A stretch of DNA of 64,000 bases, taken from the NCBI RefSeq assembly GCF_016612865.1, contig NZ_JAENZZ010000001.1, forward strand, positions 558,001 to 622,000, given 5' to 3'. The translations under genes and the position numbers were made by a program. The stretch's first letter is position 1, and every line of letters begins with the position of its first letter. The stretch comes from Blastococcus sp. TML/M2B. Its GTDB lineage: Bacteria; Actinomycetota; Actinomycetes; Mycobacteriales; Geodermatophilaceae. Below are positions 45,015 through 54,296 of the stretch, in pieces. Under the pieces are notes generated by a model, which made no database searches, had not been told where the DNA came from, and saw only the letters and a list, made by a program, of their open reading frames with translations.

Positions 45015-45470
45015 TCAGGACGCCGCGGAGGAGCTCGTCCCTGAGCTCGGCGTGGGGGTGGAGATCGTGGTGATGCGGCCGACCTGGACCTGCTGGCCGT
45101 CGACGACCGCGATGGCCTCCGAGTCGCCGGAGGCGAGCCGGACGGAGCTGACCAGCCCGGTGACCGCGACGCCGGTGCTGTCGGTGTAGGTCACCTGGCG
45201 GCCGACCATGGCGCCCGCGGCGGCGTGCTCCTGGAGGATCAGCGCCGTGGCGCTGGTCGCGGCGATCTGCTCCAGCTTCTCCACCTGGGTGAAGGTCGCG
45301 GTCTGGGCGATCATCTGCGAGGAGTCGACCGGCTTGGACGGGTCCTGGTAGCGCATCTGGGCGACGAGGAGCTTGAGGAAGGTGTCCTTGCCCATCTGGT
45401 CGCCGCGGTCGACCTGGGTGGTCGCGTACGTGGTGGGGATGCTCGGGGTGTCGCTGACTGCGTCAGGCAT
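45015..45470 (-). CDS. flgD: hook-cap protein FlgD
   Basis: A 151-residue scaffold for hook assembly. The conserved N-terminal motif MGKDTFLKLLVAQMRYQDP is followed by SSQMIAQTATFTQVEKL. The C-terminal part GRQVTYTDSTGVAVTGLVSS resembles the FlgD fibronectin-like half but is short. It is typical of Gram-positive FlgD. Between fliK and flgE. Confidence 0.92.
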   Translation of the reverse strand: MPDAVSDTPSIPTTYATTQVDRGDQMGKDTFLKLLVAQMRYQDPSKPVDSSQMIAQTATFTQVEKLEQIAATSATALILQEHAAAGAMVGRQVTYTDSTGVAVTGLVSSVRLASGDSEAIAVVDGQQVQVGRITTISTPTPSSGTSSSAAS

Positions 45471-45485
45471 GGGGGTCTCTCCTGT

Positions 45486-46778
45486 TCAGACGCGGACGTC
45501 GACGCCCGACGACGGCGATCCGGTGGTCGGGACGGTCCTGGTCTCTCCGCTATCGGCAGCCCGCAGCCAGGGTCGTGACCGTCCGTCGGCAGGACCCTGC
45601 TGCCCCGCGCGGTCCCCGGAGCCCTGCTGGGCCTGCTGGCCGGCGGCGTGCCGGTCCAGCCAGGCCCCGCCGTTGTCCTTGGCGACCTCGAGCCGGGAGG
45701 TGGTGAGCCCGGCGGACTCGAGGTCGCGCCGGAGGTCGGGCAGGGCGTCGAGCAGCGCGACCCGGCCGTGCTCGTGCGCCCCGCGGAGCACCAGGTCGAC
45801 CGTCCCCTTCGAGACGGTGACCGAGACCTCGACCGGGCCCAGCGTCTCCGGGGTGAGGACCAGGGTCATCGTGTGCGAGCCGTCCGGTGCGCCGCGGAGC
45901 ACCGCCACGTGCCGGGCGACCTGGCCGGCGACCGGCAGGCTCGCCGCGTCCCCGGTGGCGGCGGCGCCGGGAGCCGCGAGGGCGGCCGCCGGCGACGCCG
46001 GTCCCGTCAGGGGCACGCCGGAGGGGACCGGCTCGGCGGCACCGGCCGGGGGAGCGGAGCCACCGGCGTCCTGACCGCCGGGTCCGCCGGTGCCCGCGCC
46101 GGCGGGCGAGGAGGCCGCGGGAACCGGCATCCCCGCCGGGGCGGGAACGGTGGCGCCGGTGGGCGCGACGGGGGCGGTGGTCGTCGGCGTCGGGGCGGCG
46201 CCCGCAGCGCCCACGAGCGCGGCGGCGCCGACGGCGGTCGCGGCGGCGGGTGCAGCGGTCGGGCCCGCGGCGGTGCCCGGCGTCGTCGGGTCGACGTCGC
46301 CCTGCCCCGGGGCGACGACGAGGTCGACGGGCAGGGCGGGGACGGGGACGGACCCGGTCGGGACGCCGGCAGGAGTGACGCCCGCACCGGCCGGGAGGCC
46401 CGGGGCGCCGGCGGCGGCCGCGGTGCCGACGACCTCCCCGACGGCGGCGGCAGCCGCGTCCGGGCCGGGGGCGACCCCGGGCTGGCCGGCGGTCTGCGGG
46501 GTGGGGAGGGCGAGGGCCCAGAGCGCGGCCGGGAGGCCTGCGGCAGCGGTCACCTCGGCGGCGACGGCGCCCGGGATCGCAGGCCCGGCCGTCGTCCCGG
46601 GGTCCTGCGACTCGTCCTCGCCGGTGGTGCCGTCGCCTACCGCGGCGCGGCCCTCGGCCAGCGCACCGTCCAGCGCGGAGGCGAAGGGCGTCGCGCTGCC
46701 GGCCGCCCCGGCCTCGGTCGTGGCGCCGGTCGACGGGGCCCGGGCGGCCGGAGCCGCGGGCAGGACTGGAGCACTCAT
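45486..46778 (-). CDS. fliK: hook-length control protein FliK
   Basis: 430 residues. The first 290 are low-complexity Ala/Pro/Gly/Thr ruler sequence, long and disordered as the role demands. The C-terminal domain is recognisable by VLTPETLGPVEVSVTVSKGT, VDLVLRG and then LPDLRRDLESAGL. It acts with FlhB to stop hook growth. ATG 46776-46778 overlaps the peptidoglycan hydrolase stop. Confidence 0.88.
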   Translation of the reverse strand: MSAPVLPAAPAARAPSTGATTEAGAAGSATPFASALDGALAEGRAAVGDGTTGEDESQDPGTTAGPAIPGAVAAEVTAAAGLPAALWALALPTPQTAGQPGVAPGPDAAAAAVGEVVGTAAAAGAPGLPAGAGVTPAGVPTGSVPVPALPVDLVVAPGQGDVDPTTPGTAAGPTAAPAAATAVGAAALVGAAGAAPTPTTTAPVAPTGATVPAPAGMPVPAASSPAGAGTGGPGGQDAGGSAPPAGAAEPVPSGVPLTGPASPAAALAAPGAAATGDAASLPVAGQVARHVAVLRGAPDGSHTMTLVLTPETLGPVEVSVTVSKGTVDLVLRGAHEHGRVALLDALPDLRRDLESAGLTTSRLEVAKDNGGAWLDRHAAGQQAQQGSGDRAGQQGPADGRSRPWLRAADSGETRTVPTTGSPSSGVDVRV

Positions 46779-47728
46779 CGGTAGGCCTCCGCCTTGCTCA
46801 TCACCGTGCGGACGTAGTTCTGGGTCTCGGGGTAGGGCGGGATGCCGCCGTAGCGGCTGACCGTCCCCGGGCCCGCGTTGTAGGCCGCCAGCGCCAGCTC
46901 GGTGGAGCCGAACTGACCGGTGAGGCTCTTCAGGTACCGGGCCGCGCCGTCGACGGCGGAGGCCGGGTCGAGCGCGTTGACCCCGAGGCCGGCCGCGGTG
47001 GCGGGCATGAACTGCATGAGCCCCTGCGCGCCGGCGGGGGAGACCGCGGTCGGGTCGAAGCCCGACTCGGTCGAGGCCATCGCGGCCAGCAGCGCGGCGT
47101 CGACGCCGTGGCGGCCCGCGGCGGCGGAGAAGAGGTTGGCGTACGGGACACCGGCGACGCCCGCCGCCGAGCCGGTGGCCGCGGTGCCCGTCGCGGCCGA
47201 GGGCAGGACCCGCCGGATGGACGTCGGGGTGCCGACGTCCTGCAGCTTCACCACCTCGCCGGCCTGCGGGGCGGCGATCATCTTGCCGTTGCCGACGTAG
47301 ATGCCGACGTGGTCGATCCCGGCGCGCGCGGACGAGTGGTCGAAGAAGACCAGGTCGCCCGGCCGCGCGGCGGCGAGCGAGGCGACCGCGGTGCCGCTGG
47401 TGGCCTGCTGCGAGGCGGTGCGGGGCAGGTCGATGCCGAGGTTGCCGTAGACCAGCTGCACCAGGCCGGAGCAGTCCAGCCCCTTCGCCGGGTCGGTGCC
47501 GCCCCACAGGTAGGGGACGCCGAGGTACTTGCCGGCCTCGGTGACGACCGCGGTCTCGGAGGCGGTGCCGGCGGCGGCCGGGGCGGAGCTGCCGGAGGTC
47601 GCCGCCGTGCCGGTGAGGCCGGCGGACGCGGCCGCCGACGCCCAGCCGGTCGTGGTGGGGCGGATCTGCGGGGCGAAGCGCGTCTGGATCTCGCTGATCC
47701 GCGCCTGCACCGCGCTCAGCCCGTCCAC
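46775..47728 (-). CDS. NlpC/P60 endopeptidase fused to a lytic transglycosylase
   Basis: 317 residues. The first domain (about 60-170) is NlpC/P60 with catalytic Cys in KGLDCSGLVQLVYG and His in GIDHVGIYVGNGKM. The second (about 200-317) is a soluble lytic transglycosylase with the Glu in STESGFDPTAVSPAGAQGLM. No signal peptide is seen, so it may be exported by the flagellar apparatus, as FlgJ is. It sits between fliJ and fliK, and so probably opens the cell wall for the rod. GTG at 47726-47728; overlaps fliJ by 13 bases. Confidence 0.87.
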   Translation of the reverse strand: MDGLSAVQARISEIQTRFAPQIRPTTTGWASAAASAGLTGTAATSGSSAPAAAGTASETAVVTEAGKYLGVPYLWGGTDPAKGLDCSGLVQLVYGNLGIDLPRTASQQATSGTAVASLAAARPGDLVFFDHSSARAGIDHVGIYVGNGKMIAAPQAGEVVKLQDVGTPTSIRRVLPSAATGTAATGSAAGVAGVPYANLFSAAAGRHGVDAALLAAMASTESGFDPTAVSPAGAQGLMQFMPATAAGLGVNALDPASAVDGAARYLKSLTGQFGSTELALAAYNAGPGTVSRYGGIPPYPETQNYVRTVMSKAEAYR

Positions 47729-48165
47729 GGCAGCTCCTCGGTCGTGGGCCGGCCGGCCCGTCCGGTCACCAGGTCGTCGACGGCGCGCTCCTCGGCGGCC
47801 GCCGCGGCGCGGGCCTGGGCCTCCCTGTGCCGCTCCCGCAGCCGTTCGAGCGCCTTGGTGCGCTGCGCGGCCGCCGTCCACTCGGCGCGGACGGCCTCGG
47901 CCTGCTGGGCCGACGCGATCGCCGCGGCCCGGGCGTCGGAGGCGTCCGTGGCGGCGATCCGCAGCAGCGTCATCGCGGCCGTGAAGTCACCGGCCGGGAG
48001 GGAGCGGGGCAGGACGGCCGCGGCCAGCGTCGTCTCGTGGAGCTCCGCGCGCTCCGCGGCCTCGAGGGCGGACTGCGCCGCGCGGGCCGAGGCCACCGCG
48101 GCGGCGCGCTCCTCGGTGCGGCGCAGCTCGAGCACCGGCTGGAGGCGGAAGGGTGCCTGCTTCAC
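47716..48165 (-). CDS. fliJ: flagellar export chaperone FliJ
   Basis: A 149-residue helical coiled-coil protein (FRLQPVLELRRTEERAAAVA at the start) that couples the FliI ATPase to the FlhA gate. Very rich in Ala, Glu and Arg. GTG at 48163-48165 overlaps the fliI stop. Assigned by position and fold. Confidence 0.85.
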   Translation of the reverse strand: MKQAPFRLQPVLELRRTEERAAAVASARAAQSALEAAERAELHETTLAAAVLPRSLPAGDFTAAMTLLRIAATDASDARAAAIASAQQAEAVRAEWTAAAQRTKALERLRERHREAQARAAAAAEERAVDDLVTGRAGRPTTEELPWTG

Positions 48166-49475
48166 GACCGGACGATCCGCTGCAGCCAGGCCCACGCCTC
48201 GGGCGTCGGCGTCGACTCGCCCATCGGCTGCTGGAGGAACGCCTCGATCTGGGGCGCGAGTGCGCGGGCGCGGTCCACCAGCGGGTCGCTGCCCGCCTGG
48301 TAGGCGCCGATCTCGATCAGCTCCCGGACGTCCCGCAGCGCGCCCATGAGCCGGCGGATCTCCCGCGCGTCGGTCATCAGGGCCGGCGGCACGACCGCGC
48401 TCGCGACGCGGGAGATCGACTCCAGCACGTCGATCGCCGGGAAGTGCCCGACGGTCGCCAGCTTGCGGGTGAGCACGACGTGCCCGTCGAGGATGGAGCG
48501 CGCGGTGTCGGCGATCGGCTCGTTGTGGTCGTCGCCCTCCACCAGCACGGTGTAGAGACCGGTGATCGAGCCGGTCGCGCCGGTGCCGGCCTTCTCCAGC
48601 AGCTGCGGCATCATCGCGAAGACGCTCGGCGGGTAGCCGCGGGTGGCCGGCGGCTCGCCCGCCGACAGCCCCACTTCGCGCTGCGCCATGGCGGTGCGGG
48701 TGATCGAGTCCATGAGCAGCAGGACGTCGCGGCCCTGGTCGCGGAAGGCCTCGGCGATGCGGGTCGCGACGAAGGCGGCCTTGAGCCGCACCAGCGGCGG
48801 TTCGTCCGAGGTGGCGACGACGACGACGGTGCGCGCCATGCCCTCGGGGCCGAGGTTCTCCTCGATGAACTCGCGGACCTCGCGCCCGCGCTCGCCGATG
48901 AGGCCGATGACGCGCACGTCGGCGTCGGTGCCGCGGGTGATCTGGGCGAGGAGGCTGGACTTGCCGACGCCGGAGCCGGCGAAGATGCCCAGGCGCTGCC
49001 CCTTGCCGCAGGGGACGAGGGTGTCCAGCGCCCGGACGCCGAAGGTGAGCGGCTCCTGCACGCGGGTGCGGGCCAGCGCGTGCGGCGTCTCGCTGGCCAG
49101 GTCGACCCAGGAGACGCGCGCCGCCAGGGGCGGGCCGCCGTCGACCGGCCGGCCGAGGCCGTCGAGGACGCGGCCGAGCAGCGCCTCGCCGACCGGCACC
49201 TGCAGGGGCAGGCCGGTGGCACGGACGGGGGCGCCCGCGACGACGCCGGACAGCGTGCCCAGCGGCATGCAGGTGAGCCGCCCGTTGCCCACGGCGACCA
49301 CCTCGGCCAGCAGCGGGCGGGTGCCCGGGTCGATCTCGACCAGGTCGCCGACGGCGGCGACGACGCCCTCGACGGTGAGCGTCAGGCCCATCGCGCCGGT
49401 GACCACGCCGGTCACCTGGGGGCGGGCGGCGGCGCGGGCGCGGGTGAGCAGCGTGGTGGGGAGGACCGAGGTCAC
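48162..49475 (-). CDS. fliI: flagellum-specific ATPase FliI
   Basis: 437 residues, F1-beta-like. Walker A is GIFAGSGVGKSSLLAQI, the IGERGREVREF motif follows, Walker B is DVLLLMDSITR, and GEPPATRGYPPSVFAMMPQL is the type III ATPase signature. It releases chaperones from export substrates. GTG at 49473-49475 overlaps the fliH stop. Confidence 0.96.
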   Translation of the reverse strand: MTSVLPTTLLTRARAAARPQVTGVVTGAMGLTLTVEGVVAAVGDLVEIDPGTRPLLAEVVAVGNGRLTCMPLGTLSGVVAGAPVRATGLPLQVPVGEALLGRVLDGLGRPVDGGPPLAARVSWVDLASETPHALARTRVQEPLTFGVRALDTLVPCGKGQRLGIFAGSGVGKSSLLAQITRGTDADVRVIGLIGERGREVREFIEENLGPEGMARTVVVVATSDEPPLVRLKAAFVATRIAEAFRDQGRDVLLLMDSITRTAMAQREVGLSAGEPPATRGYPPSVFAMMPQLLEKAGTGATGSITGLYTVLVEGDDHNEPIADTARSILDGHVVLTRKLATVGHFPAIDVLESISRVASAVVPPALMTDAREIRRLMGALRDVRELIEIGAYQAGSDPLVDRARALAPQIEAFLQQPMGESTPTPEAWAWLQRIVRS

Positions 49476-50299
49476 GAGGACAGCACCGCCTGGACGCGCT
49501 CGAGCGCGGCCGCGAGCTGGGCGTCGATGCGGCGGGACCCGCTCTCGGCGACGGCGCCGGCGCGCTCGACGGCCGGGTCGCCGACGACGCGCACGCTGGC
49601 GGGGAGGTCGGCCAGGGCGTCGTCGGGCAGCTCGGCGAGGTCGTCGGGGTGCACCCGGACGACCGCCGGCGCGTCGGCGGGGCAGAGCGTGAGCGCCCGG
49701 CGGACGGCGTCCAGGGCGGGGGAGTCGGCGATCGCGAGCTCCCGGCCCAGCAGGTCCTCGACCAGCGTGAGCACGGTGGCCAGCACGGTCTCCCGCACGT
49801 CGTCGGCGGTCGGGACGCCGGCCTCGTCCAGCCGGGCGGCGGCGGCGCCGAGCGCCGCGGTGGCCGAGGCCATCCGCCGCTCCCAGCGCTCCTGGGTCGC
49901 GGCCAGCCGCTGCTCGGCGTCGCGCTCGGCCTGGGCGACGACGTCCGCCGCGGCGGTCAGCCCCTCGGCGTGGCCGGCCGCGAAGCCCTCGGCGTGCGCC
50001 TGCCGGCGCAGCCGCTCGAGCTCGTCGGCGTAGACCTCGCCGAGCCGGACCGTCGGCCGGCCGCCGGCGACGACGGGCTGGTCCTCCGCGCGGCGGACCG
50101 TCCGGCGCCGCTCGAGCGGGGAGGGCTGCGGGGGGATCGCGGGGGTCTCGTCGCCGGACGGCTGCCGGTAGGGCCGGGCGGTGGCGGCGGCACCGCCGCG
50201 CAGCACCGCGCCCTCGCGCGGGACCCGCGGAGCGGGCGGGCCCGCCGCCTCCGCCGAGCGGAGGACGACGGGCAGGGAGTCCACGGGGGCCTGGCTCAC
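49472..50299 (-). CDS. fliH: flagellar export stalk protein FliH
   Basis: 275 residues. A disordered Pro/Arg-rich head (1-85) is followed by a helical stalk with ELERLRRQAHAEGFAAGHAE, AQAERDAEQ and a C-terminal V-ATPase E-like part (ALTLCPADAPAVVRVHPDDL). It dimerises and regulates FliI. GTG at 50297-50299 overlaps the fliG stop. Assigned by position and the GFxxGxxxG-type glycine repeat. Confidence 0.87.
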   Translation of the reverse strand: MSQAPVDSLPVVLRSAEAAGPPAPRVPREGAVLRGGAAATARPYRQPSGDETPAIPPQPSPLERRRTVRRAEDQPVVAGGRPTVRLGEVYADELERLRRQAHAEGFAAGHAEGLTAAADVVAQAERDAEQRLAATQERWERRMASATAALGAAAARLDEAGVPTADDVRETVLATVLTLVEDLLGRELAIADSPALDAVRRALTLCPADAPAVVRVHPDDLAELPDDALADLPASVRVVGDPAVERAGAVAESGSRRIDAQLAAALERVQAVLSS

Positions 50300-51378
50300 G
50301 AGACGAACTCGTCGTCGCCGCCGCGCGAGATGGTGAGCACGCCCTGCTCCTCGAGCGTCCGGATGACGCCGACGACCTTGGCCTGGGCCTCCTCGACGGT
50401 GCGGGTGCGGACCGGGCCGAGCATCTCGATCTCCTCGGAGAGGTTCTCGGCGGCGCGCTCGGAGAGGTTGCGCTGGATCTTGTCGCGGACGTCGGGCCGC
50501 ACGCCCTTGAGCGCGGTGGCCAGGTCGTTGGCCTCCACCTCGCGCAGCACCAGCTGCATGGAGCGGTCGTCGATCGTGACGATGTCCTCGAAGACGAACA
50601 TCTGCGAGCGGACCTCGTCGGCGAGCTCCGGGTCGGTGTTGTCCAGCCACTCGAGGATCGAGCGCTCGGTGGGCCGCGGCGAGCGGTTGATGATCTCGAC
50701 CAGGGCCTCGACACCACCGGCGGTGGACATGTCCTGGTGGGCCAGGATCGAGCCCATCCGGCGGCCGAGCTCCTCCTCGACGAGGCGGACCATCTCCGGC
50801 GAGGTGCGGTCCATCGTGGCGATGCGGTGCGCGACCTCCGCCTGCTGCTCGGGGGCGAACCCCGACAGCACCTCCGCCGACTGTGCGGCGGGCAGGTGCG
50901 CGAGCACCAGGGCGATGATCTGCGCGTGCTCGTCCTTGAGGAAGGTGACGAGCTGGCGCACGTCGGCGTTCCGCAGCGAGGCGAAGGGCACCTCGGTGTA
51001 GACGACGTTGAGGCGGGAGAGGATGCCCTCCGCCTTGTCCTCGCCCAGGCCGGCGGCGAGGATCTCGCGGGCGAAGTCGACGCCGCCGCGGCCGATGAAG
51101 TGCTGCGCGCTCATCAGGCTGTGGAACTCGTTCAGGACGCCGTCGACGTCCTCGACCTCCACCGAGCCCAGCCGCATCAGCTCGCGGGTCAGCGACTCGA
51201 CCTCGCGCGGCCGCAGCTTGGACAGCAGGACGCCGGCCTCCTCCTTGCTCATCTGGGCGAGGAAGACCGCGGCCTTGCGCAGGCCGGGCAGCTCCGGGCG
51301 CGGCGGAGCGGAGGGCACGGCCGGCAGGTTGGCCGCCGTGCCGGCGTTCAGGAGCTGGTCCATCCCGGCGAGCGTCAT
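50296..51378 (-). CDS. fliG: flagellar motor switch protein FliG
   Basis: 360 residues, all three armadillo-like domains present. The torque helix with conserved charges is in the C-terminal domain: MFVFEDIVTIDDRSMQLVLR and DKIQRNLSERAAE. The middle EHAQIIALVLAHLP and EVAHRIATMDRTSPE are typical. ATG 51376-51378 overlaps the fliF stop; a second ATG 15 bases later is possible. Confidence 0.95.
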   Translation of the reverse strand: MTLAGMDQLLNAGTAANLPAVPSAPPRPELPGLRKAAVFLAQMSKEEAGVLLSKLRPREVESLTRELMRLGSVEVEDVDGVLNEFHSLMSAQHFIGRGGVDFAREILAAGLGEDKAEGILSRLNVVYTEVPFASLRNADVRQLVTFLKDEHAQIIALVLAHLPAAQSAEVLSGFAPEQQAEVAHRIATMDRTSPEMVRLVEEELGRRMGSILAHQDMSTAGGVEALVEIINRSPRPTERSILEWLDNTDPELADEVRSQMFVFEDIVTIDDRSMQLVLREVEANDLATALKGVRPDVRDKIQRNLSERAAENLSEEIEMLGPVRTRTVEEAQAKVVGVIRTLEEQGVLTISRGGDDEFVS

Positions 51379-52970
51379 GCCTTGTTCTCCGTCAACCAGC
51401 CGCGCAGCATCGCCGCGACCTCGTCGGGACGTTCGGTGATCATGGTGGAGATGTCGCTGCGGACCCGCTGGCGCTCGGCGGCCTCGAGCTCGGCGGCCCG
51501 GTTGTCGATCACCGGCGCCTCGCGGGTGCTCTCGATCCGGATGCGGTCGAGCTCGGCGAGCATGTCGTCGCTGAGCTCGAGGGGCTCGTAGTCCTCCTCG
51601 ACGTCGCCGCGCTTGCGCGAGCGGAGCCAGACCACGAGCACGAGCAGCGCGATGCCGGCGGCGATGCCCCCGGTGCGGATCATCGACCACATCGCCGCGG
51701 CGGCCTCGGCCTCGCGGGCGGCCTCCATGTCGGCGGCGGCCGCGTCCGCGGCGGCGGTGTCGAAGGGCATCGCGGCGACGGTGATCGCGTCACCGCGGGC
51801 CTCGTCGAGCCCGACCGCGTTGCCGACCAGCGCCTGGAGCTGGGCCTGCGGCAGGTTGCCGGCGACCGCCTGGTCCATGACCACCGACACGGTGAGCCGG
51901 TTCAGGCCGCCGGGGGCGCCCTGGACGACCTCGGTGGTCTCGCCGACGGCGTTGTTCGAGGTCGTGGACTCCTTGGTGTAGCTGGAGTCCCCGCCGCCGG
52001 TGTTGTCCGCGGCGTCGGGCATGTTCTCCGGGCCGAGGACGCCGCCCACGATCGCGCCGCCGGAGCCGCTGTACTCCTCGACGTCGCGCCGCTCGGACAC
52101 CGGCGGCGTGCCCTCGTCGTAGGTGAAGGTCTTCGAGGTGGTGTCGCGCTTGTCCAGGTCCACGTCGGCGCGGACGGAGACGACCGACCGGTTCGGGCCG
52201 AGGACGGTGTCCAGGATCCGCTGCGCGTTGGCGGCCAGGCGGTTCTGGTACTCCAGCTCCACCTGCGAGCGGGCGTCGCCGGCGGCCGCGGTGATGCCCG
52301 TGCCGGGGGAGGAGAGCACCTGGCCGGTCGTGTCGGTGACCGTCACCTGGTCCGGCGCCATGCTCTCGACGCTCGCGGAGACCAGGTTGGTGACGGCCTG
52401 GATCTGCTCGCCGGAGAGGGTGGTCCCGGGGGCCAGGTCGAGCAGCACCGCCGCGGTGGGCTCGGCCTGCTCGGTCACGAAGACCTCGTCCTTGGGCAGG
52501 GCGACGCTCACGATGGCCTGGTTGACGCCGTCCAGGGCCTCCAGCGTCCGCGAGAGCTCGCCCTCGATCGCCCGCTTGTACGTGACCTGCTGCTGGAACT
52601 CGCTGCTGGTGATGCCCTGCTCGTCGAGCAGCGCGTAGCCGGTGTCCGACCCCGAGGGCAGCCCCTTGCCGCTCATCTGCAGGCGCAGGTCGTACACCGC
52701 GTCCTTGGCGACCAGGATCGTCTGCCCGCCGTCGGTGAGCTCGTAGGTGACGCCGGCGGCGTTGAGCTCCTCGACGATCGCCGCGGCGTCGCTGGTGGCC
52801 AGGTTGGAGAACAGCGGCGCCTTGGTGGGCGCGGTGATCCAGGTCGAGAAGAAGAAGCCGCCGAGGAGCAGCCCGGCGAGCAGGAGGCCGATGACGACCT
52901 TCTGCCCCAGGCTGACCGAGGCGAACGCGGAGCGGGCACGCTCCAGCGTGCCGGCGAGGGCCGACTTCAT
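51375..52970 (-). CDS. fliF: flagellar MS-ring protein FliF
   Basis: 531 residues with two membrane helices (VVIGLLLAGLLLGGFFFSTW near 25-45 and MIRTGGIAAGIALLVLVVWL near 430-450) and periplasmic ring-building motifs between (APLFSNLATSDAAAIVEELN). The C-terminal tail binds FliG. First membrane platform of the basal body. Overlaps fliE by one base. Confidence 0.96.
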   Translation of the reverse strand: MKSALAGTLERARSAFASVSLGQKVVIGLLLAGLLLGGFFFSTWITAPTKAPLFSNLATSDAAAIVEELNAAGVTYELTDGGQTILVAKDAVYDLRLQMSGKGLPSGSDTGYALLDEQGITSSEFQQQVTYKRAIEGELSRTLEALDGVNQAIVSVALPKDEVFVTEQAEPTAAVLLDLAPGTTLSGEQIQAVTNLVSASVESMAPDQVTVTDTTGQVLSSPGTGITAAAGDARSQVELEYQNRLAANAQRILDTVLGPNRSVVSVRADVDLDKRDTTSKTFTYDEGTPPVSERRDVEEYSGSGGAIVGGVLGPENMPDAADNTGGGDSSYTKESTTSNNAVGETTEVVQGAPGGLNRLTVSVVMDQAVAGNLPQAQLQALVGNAVGLDEARGDAITVAAMPFDTAAADAAAADMEAAREAEAAAAMWSMIRTGGIAAGIALLVLVVWLRSRKRGDVEEDYEPLELSDDMLAELDRIRIESTREAPVIDNRAAELEAAERQRVRSDISTMITERPDEVAAMLRGWLTENKA

Positions 52971-53290
52971 CAGATGGGCATCCTCATGATGTCGTTGAAG
53001 GCGCTGACGGCGGCGTTCTTGATGCCCACGACCATCTCGACGGCCAGCGAGGCCTCGTTGCGGGCGATCATGTAGTCGTGCACGTCCTTGAGCTCGCCGG
53101 TGGCGGCCTGGGCGGCCAGGCCGTCGGCGTTCGCCTGGACGGCCTGCAGCTGGTCGAAGGACGAGGCCAGGACCGACGCGAAGGCGTCGCCGTTCGCGCT
53201 CTGGACCGCGGCCGTCGAGTCGAGGCCGGCGACGCCGCCGACACCTGCGGGCGCGCCGAGGCCGGTGAGGGCCCCGATGGGGAAGGTCAT
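52970..53290 (-). CDS. fliE: rod/MS-ring adaptor FliE
   Basis: A 106-residue protein joining the MS ring to the rod. The C-terminal helix block DVHDYMIARNEASLAVEMVV then GIKNAAVSAFNDIMRMPI is characteristic. ATG at 53288-53290, two bases after the flgC stop. Confidence 0.93.
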   Translation of the reverse strand: MTFPIGALTGLGAPAGVGGVAGLDSTAAVQSANGDAFASVLASSFDQLQAVQANADGLAAQAATGELKDVHDYMIARNEASLAVEMVVGIKNAAVSAFNDIMRMPI

Positions 53291-53292
53291 GA

Positions 53293-53697
53293 TCAGCCCT
53301 TCCCGAGCTGGAGAGCGGCCTGGTAGGCGGCGGTCGCGCGCTCGACCACGGCGAGGTTCGCCTGGTAGCCGCGCTGCGCCATGATCATCTGCGACATCTG
53401 GTCGCCGAGGTCGATGTCCGGGTACTTCACGTAGCCCTCGGCGTCGGCCAGCGGGTGGTCCGGCGAGTAGACGAGGCGGCCCTCGGCGTTGCCGAACTCC
53501 GCGCGCGCGACGCGGACACCGCCCTCGCCGGTGCCGTAGCCGACCGCCTCGGCGACGACCATCCGCTGCTGGAACGCGTCCTCGTCCGTGCGCCGCACGG
53601 TGTTGACGTTGGCGATGTTGTCCGAGACGGCGTCGAGCCACTTGCGGTGCGCCATCAGGCCGGAGCCGGAGATGCCGAACGTGCCGAAGAGGGACAT
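53293..53697 (-). CDS. flgC: flagellar rod protein FlgC
   Basis: 134 residues. N-terminal GTFGISGSGLMAHRKWLDAV and SDNIANVNTVRRTDEDAFQQ, then VVYS-like VYSPDHPLADAEGYVKYPD, and the C-terminal LGDQMSQMIMAQRGYQAN. Rod subunit secreted by the export apparatus. Stop of flgB and ATG of flgC share one base. Confidence 0.94.
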   Translation of the reverse strand: MSLFGTFGISGSGLMAHRKWLDAVSDNIANVNTVRRTDEDAFQQRMVVAEAVGYGTGEGGVRVARAEFGNAEGRLVYSPDHPLADAEGYVKYPDIDLGDQMSQMIMAQRGYQANLAVVERATAAYQAALQLGKG

Positions 53698-54045
53698 CAC
53701 GAGGTCCTGAGGGCGACGCGGATGGTGTTGTACTTGCCGTCCAGGGCGTTGAGCGCCAGCTGGTACCGCAGGCCTGTCTCGGTGGCGATGAGCGTCTCCG
53801 CATCCAGGTTCACGTTGTTGCCGTTGGTGTTCGTCGGCTCCAGCGAGCGCGCCGTCGTGCCGCCGTTGATGGCGGGCGTCTCGCCGTTGCGCAGGGCGCC
53901 ACCGAGCGCCGACTCGAAGTCGACGCGGCCGGCGAGGAATCCCGGCGTGTTGATGTTGGCGATGTTGTCGGCGGTCACCCGCTGGCGCTGGAGCCAGGCC
54001 CGACAGGGTGGCGTGCAGCGCGGCGGGGGTGATTCCGCCGATCAC
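53697..54045 (-). CDS. flgB: flagellar rod protein FlgB (frameshifted)
   Basis: First gene of the main flagellar operon; 115 residues after repair. The N-terminal part VIGGITPAALHATLS and the second part WLQRQRVTADNIANINTPGF lie in different frames. One extra base in the CCC run at 53999-54001 explains it. GTG at 54043-54045 is my preferred start, giving the usual length before the NIANINTPGF motif; there is no clear ribosome-binding site. Confidence 0.82.
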
Positions 54046-54170
54046 GGCTGGGATCGCCGACGGAGACAGCAGGACACGTTCGACCTCCGGGGTACGCGGA
54101 AGGAGCACTCGCGAACGAGTGCGTGGTCCGCCGATCCGTGGCGAAAGGGCTTGCTCTCCGTGCCTTCCGG

Positions 54171-54198
54171 TCATCGGCAGGGCGTGACTGCCGGGTGA
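54171..54198 (-). promoter_or_regulatory. sigma-28-like promoter of the flgB-flgE operon
   Basis: On the minus strand, TCACC (54194-54198), 15 bases, GCCGATGA (54171-54178). The start point would be near 54163, giving a leader of about 118 bases with one stable hairpin. The -35 is a weaker match than that of flbD. Confidence 0.5.
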
Positions 54199-54296
54199 CC
54201 GTGGGTGTGGTCCTCGTGGGGCGACGGAGGCCGGGTGGGGGACCGGAGGCGGATGGGGCGGGCGGTGACCTCCTCGTGTCCTGCGCCCCGGGACCG

